This document shows positions 1-5,232 of a stretch of DNA of 5,232 nucleotides, one piece after another. The stretch spans positions 1 to 5,232 of the forward strand of contig CAMGGF010000109.1 of the NCBI GenBank assembly GCA_946055445.1, written 5' to 3'. The number at the start of each line of letters is the position of its first letter. Position 1 is the first letter of the stretch. The stretch comes from an uncultured Ruminococcus sp. (GTDB lineage Bacteria; Bacillota; Clostridia; Oscillospirales; Acutalibacteraceae). The notes under the pieces are model-generated. The model was not told the DNA's origin, searched no databases, and saw only the letters and a program-made list of their open reading frames with translations. The position numbers and the translations under genes were made by a program.

Positions 1-486
1 AAATGTGCCCGCGCCGCCCTCGCCGAACTGCACATTCGATCCCGGGTTAACTTCGCTCGTCTGCCAAAAATTTTTAACGCTGTTTTGCCGCTGTTCCACG
101 CACTCGCCGCGTTCAAGCACCAACGGGCAAAGCCCTGCGCGCGCCAAAAGCAATGCGGCAAACATACCTGCGGGGCCAAAGCCCACCACCACGGGGCGCA
201 AATCGGTTTTGCGGCGATTTGCGGGCAGGGTATACGCATATTGCTCTGCCTTTGTGATTTTCGGGTTGTGCACCTTGCGAAGCACCTTCTCCTCGTCGCC
301 GTGCAGCGCAACATCTATCGCATAAATAAATTTAATCTCGTTCTTTTTGCGGCAGTCGAGCGATTTTCGAAAAATCGAAATGCTTTTGATTTCTGCCGTG
401 GGAATTTTCAGCGCTTTCGCCGCCAAGGAAGGCAATTTTTCCTCGTCTTCCTCTAACGGAAGTTTGATTTCATGAATGCGTATCAC
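1..486 (-). CDS. FAD-dependent dehydrogenase, COG2509 type (5' part only)
   Basis: This is the N-terminal 162 codons of a flavoprotein that continues past the left edge of the window; family members usually run to well over 400 residues. Residues 1-90 form the small N-terminal domain typical of this family (it begins MIRIHEIKLPLEED, with CRKKNEIKFIY near 45-55). A Rossmann FAD-binding motif follows (VVGFGPAG, residues 100-107, with the ribose-binding acid E125 in LER). The hallmark stretch NVQFGEGGAGTF (151-162) reaches the edge. The start is GTG at 486-484: a strong AAAGGAG lies 7 nt upstream (494-500), and this start gives the usual family N-terminus. No in-frame ATG fits. The gene overlaps the stop of the upstream flavoprotein gene by 17 bp, so translational coupling is likely. 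Enzymes of this family are presumed soluble, NAD(P)H-linked flavoproteins. Their substrate is not known to me, so the exact reaction is left open. Confidence 0.93.
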   Translation of the reverse strand, partial: MIRIHEIKLPLEEDEEKLPSLAAKALKIPTAEIKSISIFRKSLDCRKKNEIKFIYAIDVALHGDEEKVLRKVHNPKITKAEQYAYTLPANRRKTDLRPVVVGFGPAGMFAALLLARAGLCPLVLERGECVEQRQNSVKNFWQTSEVNPGSNVQFGEGGAGTF

Positions 487-1699
487 TTGAAAACTCCTTT
501 ACAATGGATTCCCCTGCCGCGCGGCCCGAACTCCACGCCCATTGCAGATTATAGCCGCCGCAACCGCCGTCTACATTGAGCGCCTCGCCGCAAGCATATA
601 GATTTTTGATGCGCTTGGACTGCATTGTCTCGTCATCAAATTCGCGGCAATCCGCGCCGCCCGCCGTCACCTGTGCAAAATCAAAGTCACGCACGCCCGT
701 CACATAAACGGTAAACGCGGTACTTTCTTCCGAAAAGCGCGCAAGGCGGTGTTTGGTAAGCGATGCACAAGGCTCGTCCTTGCGTATACCGCACCGCAGA
801 AGCAACGCGTTGCCGAGTGCTTGCGGCAAAATGCCTTGGGCGAGCGTTTCCGCTGTTTTTTGCGGATTTTCTGTCACCGTGGTTTGCAAAAACGCCGCAA
901 CATCGGGCGCCGTCATTCCCGACAAGCAATTTAACTTTACAGAGAATTTTTCATTCGGCTCGGTAGCAACAAACCGTGACAACTGCATAATCGGAATACC
1001 CGAAAGCCCGTATTCGGTAAACTGCACCTCGCCCGTGATTGCATACACCGTTTTTCCGTTTTTGAGAAGCGTTACATCGCATACTTGCCGCACGCCTTTT
1101 AACGATTTCGGGAAATCGGCGCATTCGAGCGCGGTCAGCGCGGGTGCGGGTGGTATGATTGTATGCCCTAACGCATCAAGTAACCTGTACGCACCGCCGT
1201 CCGTGCCGTGTTTCGGCGCGGCAGAGCCGCCTGCACAAATCAATACAATATCCGCGGGGATTTCGCCGTTGAGCAAAAATCCACCGTTCTGCGTTTGTAT
1301 ATTCGTAATTGCACAGTCGGTACAAATTTGCACGCCGCATTTTTGCGCTTCGGCGCAAAGAATTTCACGCACCGCCGAAGCCTGCCCCGACAAAGGATAG
1401 ACGCGCCCCATCGCTTCGGTTTTGCAAAGCAAGCCCATTTCGCGGAAAAACGCAATGTTTTCCTGCGGGGAAAAACGCGCAAGCGCCGTCGCGGCAAACG
1501 CGCGGTCACCGAAATAGTCCGCAGGGGACAACTCGATATTGGTGAGATTGCACCGCCCGTTTCCCGTTGCGAGCAACTTTTTTAAAGGCTTTTGCAGTTT
1601 TTCGTAAATCGTTACTGTAAAGTCTTTCGACTTTCGTGCGATTGTAATTGCCGCGGCAAATCCGGACGCACCGCCGCCGATAATGGCCACTCGTTTCAT
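470..1699 (-). CDS. HI0933/YhiN/BaiN-family NAD(P)/FAD-dependent flavoprotein
   Basis: This is a complete 409-residue protein, the normal length for the family (TIGR00275, COG2081). The N-terminal Rossmann motif GGGASG (residues 8-13) and E33 bind FAD. Other family blocks are GNGRCNLTN (46-54), GRVYPLS (98-104), CAGG (155-158), TGEVQFTEYGLSG (222-234), TAGG (345-348) and the C-terminal FAD-contacting block with YACGEALNVDGGCGGYN (368-384) and WAWSSGRAAG (388-397). Databases name members 'aminoacetone oxidase family' or 'BaiN', but neither activity should be assumed. The E. coli member YhiN has been reported to make dihydrouridine in 23S rRNA (RdsA), which makes rRNA uridine reduction a reasonable hypothesis here. 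The ATG overlaps the stop of the regulator gene as ATGA (1696-1699). A G-rich, rather weak ribosome site (1707-1711) lies 7 nt upstream, so coupling to the regulator gene is likely. It is cytosolic, with no signal peptide or membrane segment. Confidence 0.94.
   Translation of the reverse strand: MKRVAIIGGGASGFAAAITIARKSKDFTVTIYEKLQKPLKKLLATGNGRCNLTNIELSPADYFGDRAFAATALARFSPQENIAFFREMGLLCKTEAMGRVYPLSGQASAVREILCAEAQKCGVQICTDCAITNIQTQNGGFLLNGEIPADIVLICAGGSAAPKHGTDGGAYRLLDALGHTIIPPAPALTALECADFPKSLKGVRQVCDVTLLKNGKTVYAITGEVQFTEYGLSGIPIMQLSRFVATEPNEKFSVKLNCLSGMTAPDVAAFLQTTVTENPQKTAETLAQGILPQALGNALLLRCGIRKDEPCASLTKHRLARFSEESTAFTVYVTGVRDFDFAQVTAGGADCREFDDETMQSKRIKNLYACGEALNVDGGCGGYNLQWAWSSGRAAGESIVKEFSSDTHS
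494..500 (-). promoter_or_regulatory. Ribosome binding site that fixes a GTG start
   Basis: AAAGGAG on the minus strand lies 7 nt before the GTG at 486-484, inside the 3' end of the preceding flavoprotein gene. It is the strongest Shine-Dalgarno match near this junction. It decides the otherwise hidden GTG start of the COG2509-type gene. Confidence 0.85.
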
Positions 1700-2103
1700 A
1701 CCGTTTCCCCCGCCTGCATCGTTTTTTCTTCCAAATATGCATACATTTTATCTATGGTTTCCGCGCTTAATATGTGCTCCATACGGCAGGCGTCCGCCTC
1801 GGCATTTTCTTTGGATACGCCGAGGGTATGCACCAAAAACCGCTGAATCATATTGTGTCGCCGCAGGACATTTGCGGCACACGATTCCCCTGCGGGCGTT
1901 AACACAATGCCGCCGTATGCTTCGTGCTCTAAAAAGCCTTTTTCCTTAAGCACCCCGACCGCGTGCGTCACGCTGGGTTTTGACACTGCCAAAAATGATG
2001 CCAAATCCGTGACGCGCACATGGGCATTTTTCGACTTTTGCGAAAGTATAAATATCGCTTCCAGATAATCCTCAGCCGAAGCGGTCATATTTTTCTGCTC
2101 CAT
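1696..2103 (-). CDS. DtxR/MntR-family metal-dependent transcriptional regulator
   Basis: This 135-residue protein has a winged helix-turn-helix (about residues 10-72; recognition helix around SKPSVTHAVGVL, 41-52) and a metal-binding dimerisation domain (about 73-126). It has no C-terminal SH3-like domain, so it has the MntR-like two-domain length. Ligand positions by alignment from memory are D12 and E15 (MntR-type D8 and E11), H83 (H77 in MntR, H79 in DtxR), C106 (the DtxR C102 position, Glu in MntR), and E109 and H110 in the shared EH motif. It therefore mixes the two classes, and Fe(II) or Mn(II) could be the signal. Place in the Feo operon favours Fe(II). It probably represses this operon, including itself, when metal is plentiful. 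Start: the ATG at 2103 has only imperfectly spaced AAGG/AAAGGA upstream. The in-frame ATG at 2088 has GGAG 9 nt upstream and matches the MntR N-terminus, so it may be the true start. It overlaps the upstream gene by 32 bp (or 17 bp). Confidence 0.95.
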   Translation of the reverse strand: MEQKNMTASAEDYLEAIFILSQKSKNAHVRVTDLASFLAVSKPSVTHAVGVLKEKGFLEHEAYGGIVLTPAGESCAANVLRRHNMIQRFLVHTLGVSKENAEADACRMEHILSAETIDKMYAYLEEKTMQAGETV

Positions 2104-2287
2104 TTTCCTTCGTTTCCTTTTCCGCGCACTGTGCGCAATCTCTTGTTTTACAGCCGCTGCACCCGTCGCATCCGTTACAGCCGCAACAGCCGCCGTCCTT
2201 TTTTGTAAAGTTTTTTACCTTTACAATAATCAGCACCGCAATCGCCGCCAAAGCCAGTGTTAAAATGATAATATCTGCCAAAGACAT
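2072..2287 (-). CDS. Small FeoB-associated Cys-rich membrane protein
   Basis: This is a 71-residue peptide. One N-terminal membrane segment (about residues 4-23, ADIIILTLALAAIAVLIIV) is followed by basic residues (KVKNFTKK, 23-30), which suggests a cytoplasmic C-terminus. The tail holds eight cysteines (34, 35, 37, 40, 43, 46, 51, 54) in Gly-spaced CxC and CxxC patterns, then a polar end. This layout directly after feoB matches the FeoB-associated Cys-rich membrane protein family (PF12669, also called virus attachment p12 family). That family's function is not established; metal hand-off, redox control or a FeoC-like role are guesses. Start: AAGGGG at 2296-2301, overlapping the feoB stop, is 8 nt before ATG 2287. 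An in-frame GTG at 2296 would sit on that site and is rejected. The gap to feoB is 12 bp, and the gene overlaps the regulator gene downstream. Confidence 0.9.
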   Translation of the reverse strand: MSLADIIILTLALAAIAVLIIVKVKNFTKKDGGCCGCNGCDGCSGCKTRDCAQCAEKETKENGAEKYDRFG

Positions 2288-2295
2288 ACAAAACA

Positions 2296-2301
2296 CCCCT
2301 T
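2296..2301 (-). promoter_or_regulatory. Ribosome binding site overlapping the feoB stop
   Basis: AAGGGG on the minus strand begins inside the TAA of feoB and lies 8 nt before ATG 2287. It picks that ATG over the GTG three codons upstream. Its overlap with the feoB stop suggests that translation of the Cys-rich peptide is coupled to feoB. Confidence 0.8.
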
Positions 2302-4351
2302 ATAAAACCACCTTGCAGATATTATATACTATGAACGTCACAATCCACGCGACAACCGCTTGAAAACCGAGCGCAATCACCGTCCATTTGCGTGAATTCA
2401 TTTCACGGCGCAGCGTTGCCACCGCCGCCATACACGGAATAAACAACAGGCAAAACACCATAAACGAATACGCGGCGGCGGGGGTATATGCCGCAGCAAT
2501 CACTTCGGAAATTGCACCGCTGTCCCCTGCGCCGTGCAAAATCCCCATTGTGCTGACAATGGATTCACGGGCGATGAGCCCCGACAGCATAGAAACCGAC
2601 GATTTCCAATCGCCGAACCCAAGCGGCGCAAATATCGGCGCAATAAACGCCCCGATTGTGCCGAGAATACTCTCTTCGGAATTTTCCACATGCTGTAAAC
2701 CGAAACTGAAATACTGGCAAAACCAAATCACAACGCTCGCGCCCAACAGCACCGTGCCCGCTTTGGTCATAAAGTCTTTGATTTTGTCATACAAATGCAA
2801 GCCGAGTGTTTTTGCTGTGGGCATACGGTACGGCGGCAGTTCCATTACAAACGGCGCGTGCCCGCCTTTTAAAACAGTCTTTTGCAAAATGAACGCCGAA
2901 ATCACGGCAATCAACATACCGAGCAAGTAAAGGCTCCCGACCACAAGCCCGCGATGTGACGGAAAAAAAGCCAAAATAAACATTGAGTACACAGGCATTT
3001 TCGCACTGCACGACATAAAGGGAATGAGCATCATCGTAATACGGCGGTCTTTTTCATTTTCGAGCGTGCGTGTAGCCATAATCGCAGGCACGGAACAACC
3101 GAAGCCCATAATCATCGGCACAAACGATTTGCCCGAAAGCCCAATGGAGTGCAGTGCCCTGTCCATAATAAACGCCGCGCGCGACATATAACCGCTGTCC
3201 TCTAAAATAGAGAGGAAGAGGAACAAAAGCAAAATTTGCGGAAAGAACGAAAGCACCGCGCCCACGCCGCCGATGACGCCGTCGCATACAAGCCCGACCG
3301 CCCAATCGGACGCCCCGACGCCGATTAACATTTCGCGCACCCACGAAGCAAAGGTTTCGTTAATCAGCCCGTCCACAAGGTCCGTTAGGTTTGCGCCCAA
3401 CGCCCCGAAGGTGATATAGAAAATCAACAGCATCAGCCCGAAAAACAGCGGGATTGCCAAATACTTGTTGGTCACCACGCGGTCGATTTTGTCGGAAAGC
3501 GTTAAATGCCCCGCCTCGTGCGCGCGCTTGACGCATTTTTCGGTTACGGCGCAAATGAATTTGTATTTTTGGTCGGCAATGACCATTTCGCGGTCAATAT
3601 TTTTCGTTTCCAACTCCGAAACGATGGACTCCACACACGAAAGTTTGGTATCGCTCAAATTCAAGGTTTGCAAAGTCGGCTCGTCGCCCTCAATCAGTTT
3701 CACCGCCGACCAGCGAAGCGGCAAATCTTTGCTTGCGCAGTCCGGAGCAATCAGTTCTTCAATCCGCAACACCGCTTTGCGCACAAGTCCCGTATAAATG
3801 TCGGGCGGCGCGCACATATTGCAGTGCTTATCCATATGTTTGCCTCTGGTGTCACAGCCATGCATCGCCTCGTGATTGGCGGCATGCAGAAGTTTATGTA
3901 TCCCCGTCCCCTTTGCGGCGGAAATCGGCACGATTTTGATGCCAAGCATCGCGGAGAGCATTTCCACATCAATACTGTCGCCGTTTTTCTCGACCATATC
4001 AATCATATTTAACGCAATAACCATCGGTTTGCCGAGTTCTGCAAGTTGCATACTCAAATAGAGATTGCGTTCCAAATTGGTGGCGTCCACAATATTGACA
4101 ATCAAGTCGGGTTTTTCGTCGATAATGTAATTGCGGGTGACGATTTCTTCCATCGAATAGGGCGACAGCGAATAAATCCCCGGCAAGTCAACAATAGACG
4201 CGTCCATATTGTCATGGGTGATTTTCCCCTCTTTTTTCTCCACGGTTACGCCCGGCCAGTTGCCGACATATTGGTTCGACCCCGTAACCGCGTTAAACAG
4301 CGTGGTTTTGCCGCAGTTGGGATTGCCCGCAAGGGCATAACGGTACCCCAT
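2300..4351 (-). CDS. feoB: Ferrous iron transporter FeoB
   Basis: FeoB imports Fe(II) across the inner membrane. This is a full 683-residue copy. The cytoplasmic G domain shows G1 GNPNCGKT (9-16), G2 Thr36 in GVTVEK, G3 DLPG (55-58), G4 NMID (115-118) and G5 SAAKG (144-148). A GDI-like helical linker follows (about 185-285), then the membrane part (about 298-680). That part has two Gate repeats with GFGCSVPAIMATR (416-428), PFMSCSAKMPVY (444-455), MELPPYR (503-509), GLIARESIVSTMG (591-603) and FIPCMAAV (637-644). C419, C448 and C640 sit at positions usually conserved in FeoB pores. Residues 160-184 carry an unusual Cys/His-rich insert (H160, H164, C166, H172, H176, C177, C180) just after the G domain. 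The start has GGAGG 7 nt upstream, within the end of feoA, and only 2 bp separate the two genes. No FeoA or FeoC domain is fused. Confidence 0.98.
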   Translation of the reverse strand: MGYRYALAGNPNCGKTTLFNAVTGSNQYVGNWPGVTVEKKEGKITHDNMDASIVDLPGIYSLSPYSMEEIVTRNYIIDEKPDLIVNIVDATNLERNLYLSMQLAELGKPMVIALNMIDMVEKNGDSIDVEMLSAMLGIKIVPISAAKGTGIHKLLHAANHEAMHGCDTRGKHMDKHCNMCAPPDIYTGLVRKAVLRIEELIAPDCASKDLPLRWSAVKLIEGDEPTLQTLNLSDTKLSCVESIVSELETKNIDREMVIADQKYKFICAVTEKCVKRAHEAGHLTLSDKIDRVVTNKYLAIPLFFGLMLLIFYITFGALGANLTDLVDGLINETFASWVREMLIGVGASDWAVGLVCDGVIGGVGAVLSFFPQILLLFLFLSILEDSGYMSRAAFIMDRALHSIGLSGKSFVPMIMGFGCSVPAIMATRTLENEKDRRITMMLIPFMSCSAKMPVYSMFILAFFPSHRGLVVGSLYLLGMLIAVISAFILQKTVLKGGHAPFVMELPPYRMPTAKTLGLHLYDKIKDFMTKAGTVLLGASVVIWFCQYFSFGLQHVENSEESILGTIGAFIAPIFAPLGFGDWKSSVSMLSGLIARESIVSTMGILHGAGDSGAISEVIAAAYTPAAAYSFMVFCLLFIPCMAAVATLRREMNSRKWTVIALGFQAVVAWIVTFIVYNICKVVL

Positions 4352-4353
4352 AT

Positions 4354-4587
4354 TTATGCCTCCGTTTCCACTGTGATTTCCTGTGCTTCTGCTTTGCGCA
4401 GGCTCAATTCGTAACCGCGCACATTGATTTCCAGCGGGTCGCCCATCGGCGCCGCTTTTCTCATAATCACCACCGCGCCGGGCGTAATGCCCATATCAAT
4501 AATGTGGCGGCGCACCGCGCCCGTGCAGTTTAAAGAAACCACCTTGCTTTTTTGCCCGATTTTCAGTTTTGTCAACGGAATTATCAT
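4354..4587 (-). CDS. feoA: Ferrous iron transport protein FeoA
   Basis: This 77-residue protein has the SH3-like beta-barrel sequence pattern of FeoA, which works on the cytoplasmic side with FeoB. The signature runs from DMGITPG (31-37) through RKAAPMGDPLEINVRGY (43-59) to LSLRKAEA (61-68). The length is standard for stand-alone FeoA. The start is ATG at 4587-4585, with GAGGG 7 nt upstream in a short leader. It is the first gene of the operon, behind a consensus promoter, and its stop lies 2 bp before feoB. Its single cysteine (C21) has no obvious role. Confidence 0.97.
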   Translation of the reverse strand: MIIPLTKLKIGQKSKVVSLNCTGAVRRHIIDMGITPGAVVIMRKAAPMGDPLEINVRGYELSLRKAEAQEITVETEA

Positions 4588-4620
4588 AGCATTTCCCTCT
4601 TAGAGTTCTATTTGACTAAC

Positions 4621-4642
4621 AAAGTTATACATAACTAACTTT
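4621..4642. promoter_or_regulatory. Candidate operator: overlapping inverted repeats before feoA
   Basis: On the plus strand AAAGTTA (4621-4627) and TAACTTT (4636-4642) form a perfect 7-bp inverted repeat with an 8-bp spacer. A second one, AGTTAT-AC-ATAACT (4623-4636), is nested with its centre shifted by 2 bp. Another CTAAC lies at 4616-4620. The repeats occupy about +4 to +25 of the predicted transcript, where a bound repressor would block initiation. DtxR-family operators are palindromes of similar size, and such a regulator is encoded in this operon. Binding is inferred, as the site is not a match to the textbook DtxR or B. subtilis MntR consensus. Confidence 0.55.
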
Positions 4643-4651
4643 TATGTTGCT

Positions 4652-4680
4652 ATTATACTGCATTTCCAAATCCCTGTCAA
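4652..4680 (-). promoter_or_regulatory. Consensus sigma-70/sigma-A promoter of the feo operon
   Basis: Reading the minus strand, TTGACA (4680-4675) and TATAAT (4657-4652) are both perfect consensus hexamers with an ideal 17-bp spacer. Transcription should start near 4645, giving a leader of about 58 nt before feoA. Such a strong core promoter fits a gene set that is held down by a repressor. Confidence 0.88.
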
Positions 4681-4717
4681 TCGTGCACAAGGAAAAAAAC
4701 GCACAAAAATGCAAATG

Positions 4718-4748
4718 AAAAAAAGGTTGTCCTTTGTGAGAAACAACC
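4718..4748 (-). terminator. Second, weaker intrinsic terminator
   Basis: On the minus strand GGTTGT (4748-4743) pairs with ACAACC (4730-4725) across a 12-nt loop. Seven T residues (4724-4718) follow. The 6-bp stem is only moderately strong. It would back up the terminator just upstream and help shield the feo promoter from read-through. Confidence 0.6.
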
Positions 4749-4754
4749 GCATAC

Positions 4755-4787
4755 AAACAAAAAACCCGCAGCACTTTGTACTGCGGG
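4755..4787 (-). terminator. Intrinsic terminator of the XRE-family gene
   Basis: On the minus strand CCCGCAG (4787-4781) pairs with CTGCGGG (4771-4765). After one mismatch, two further base pairs are possible near the loop. Six T residues (4764-4759) follow directly. It begins 17 nt after the stop of the XRE-family gene, so it separates that gene from the feo operon. Confidence 0.9.
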
Positions 4788-4804
4788 GAAAGGAACAAAA
4801 ATGA

Positions 4805-5197
4805 TTATTGCGCCTTAAACGGATTGCAGGCATCTACGGTGCGGCGCACTTTTTGCTTGCCTTTTTCGTCTAAAATGCGGTAGCCTGCCAAAAGTTCGCG
4901 CTCCTCGCGCGTTAAAGCCGAAACCAGTTCTTCGGCACGCGCGGTTTTGTATGTTTCGGTTTGGTCACAAAGTTTTTCGGGGTGTTGCAAATCAATATTC
5001 AAAATGAAATCAATACTGACCGAAAAAATCTTCGCAAACGCATCTAACAGCATAATGTCCGGTGTATTTTTGCAAAGTTCGTATGCGGTATAGGTAGTAC
5101 GGTCGATTTGCAAAATTTCCGCAATTTGCTGTTGTGTATAATTATTCGCCTTACGCAACAAACGCATTTGTTTTGCGAGGTCGGGATTTTTCATCAT
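4805..5197 (-). CDS. XRE-family helix-turn-helix transcriptional regulator
   Basis: This 130-residue protein has an N-terminal XRE/Cro-type helix-turn-helix (about residues 8-66: MRLLRKANNYTQQQIAEIL, then IDRTTYTAYE and the closing FAKIFSVSIDFIL). A variable linker (67-92) leads to a charged C-terminal helix region (LTREERELLAGYRILDEKGKQKV, about 95-117), which is common in clostridial XRE regulators. It has no membrane segment, peptidase motif or cupin, so it is probably a plain DNA-binding protein with an unknown target. Start: AGGTGAT (5204-5210) lies 6 nt before ATG 5197. An upstream in-frame ATG at 5218 would place that site inside the gene and has no ribosome site of its own. ATG 5194 is the next codon and cannot be excluded. 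Its promoter lies beyond the right edge. Its own terminator sets it apart from the feo operon, so a role in iron control is not implied. Confidence 0.9.
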   Translation of the reverse strand: MMKNPDLAKQMRLLRKANNYTQQQIAEILQIDRTTYTAYELCKNTPDIMLLDAFAKIFSVSIDFILNIDLQHPEKLCDQTETYKTARAEELVSALTREERELLAGYRILDEKGKQKVRRTVDACNPFKAQ

Positions 5198-5232
5198 AAA
5201 ACAATCACCTTTTTTCATAACGGTTTGCGGCG

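Noticed and set aside
753..1400. Plus-strand open frame of 215 codons opposite the YhiN-like gene
   Set aside because: It is fully antisense to a clearly conserved gene, its translation resembles no family I know, and it is explained by codon bias of the opposite strand.
2388..2930. Plus-strand open frame of 180 codons opposite feoB
   Set aside because: It is antisense to the conserved membrane region of FeoB and shows no recognisable motif.
3506..4012. Plus-strand open frame of 168 codons opposite feoB
   Set aside because: It is antisense to the FeoB G domain and linker, with a translation that lacks any recognisable domain.
4588..4660. Possible riboswitch in the feoA leader
   Set aside because: The predicted leader is only about 58 nt and is largely taken up by the inverted repeats and the ribosome site; no known riboswitch fold fits.
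4588..4700. Fur box upstream of feoA
   Set aside because: No GATAAT-type repeat matching the Fur consensus is visible; the inverted repeats have GTTA/TAAC half-sites, and a DtxR-family gene is in the operon.
4642..4833. Small minus-strand open frame of 63 codons between the XRE gene and feoA
   Set aside because: It covers both terminators and the feo promoter, has no convincing ribosome site and no recognisable protein features.
1..5232. CRISPR array, tRNA, insertion sequence or phage elements
   Set aside because: No regularly spaced repeats, cloverleaf, transposase or terminal repeats were seen anywhere in the window.

Overview
All seven protein genes recognised here lie on the minus strand, so the window reads right to left. 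The gene set suggests a clostridial Firmicute (Bacillota): a stand-alone FeoA, a FeoB of 683 residues, a FeoB-associated Cys-rich membrane peptide, a two-domain DtxR/MntR regulator, strong Shine-Dalgarno sites and T-tailed intrinsic terminators. The base composition is fairly balanced, as in many gut Clostridia. This placement is an inference; no rRNA or marker gene is present.

Right end (4805-5197): a gene for an XRE-family DNA-binding protein. It is followed by a strong intrinsic terminator (4755-4787) and a weaker second one (4718-4748).

Centre (470-4680): an iron-uptake operon. It has a consensus sigma-70 promoter (TTGACA, 17 bp spacer, TATAAT; 4652-4680). A candidate operator of overlapping inverted repeats (4621-4642) lies just downstream of the predicted transcription start. 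Then come feoA (4354-4587), feoB (2300-4351), a small Cys-rich membrane protein (2072-2287) and a DtxR/MntR-family metal-dependent regulator (1696-2103). Next are a HI0933/YhiN/BaiN-family flavoprotein (470-1699) and the first 162 codons of a COG2509-type FAD-dependent dehydrogenase, which runs off the left edge (1-486). Gaps between genes are 2 or 12 bp, or the genes overlap by 4, 17 or 32 bp. No terminator is seen between them, so one transcript is likely.

How they work together (inference from the families): FeoB is the ferrous iron channel with a cytoplasmic G domain. FeoA is its small SH3-like partner. The Cys-rich peptide probably sits in the membrane beside FeoB. The DtxR-like protein probably senses Fe(II) or Mn(II) and represses the operon through the repeats near the promoter. 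The two flavoproteins are co-transcribed passengers whose link to iron is unclear. The most notable points are a Cys/His-rich insert in the cytoplasmic part of FeoB, a mixed MntR/DtxR metal-ligand set in the regulator, and the coupling of flavoenzyme genes to an iron operon. The core is a known type of Feo locus, and nothing here proves a wholly new system.
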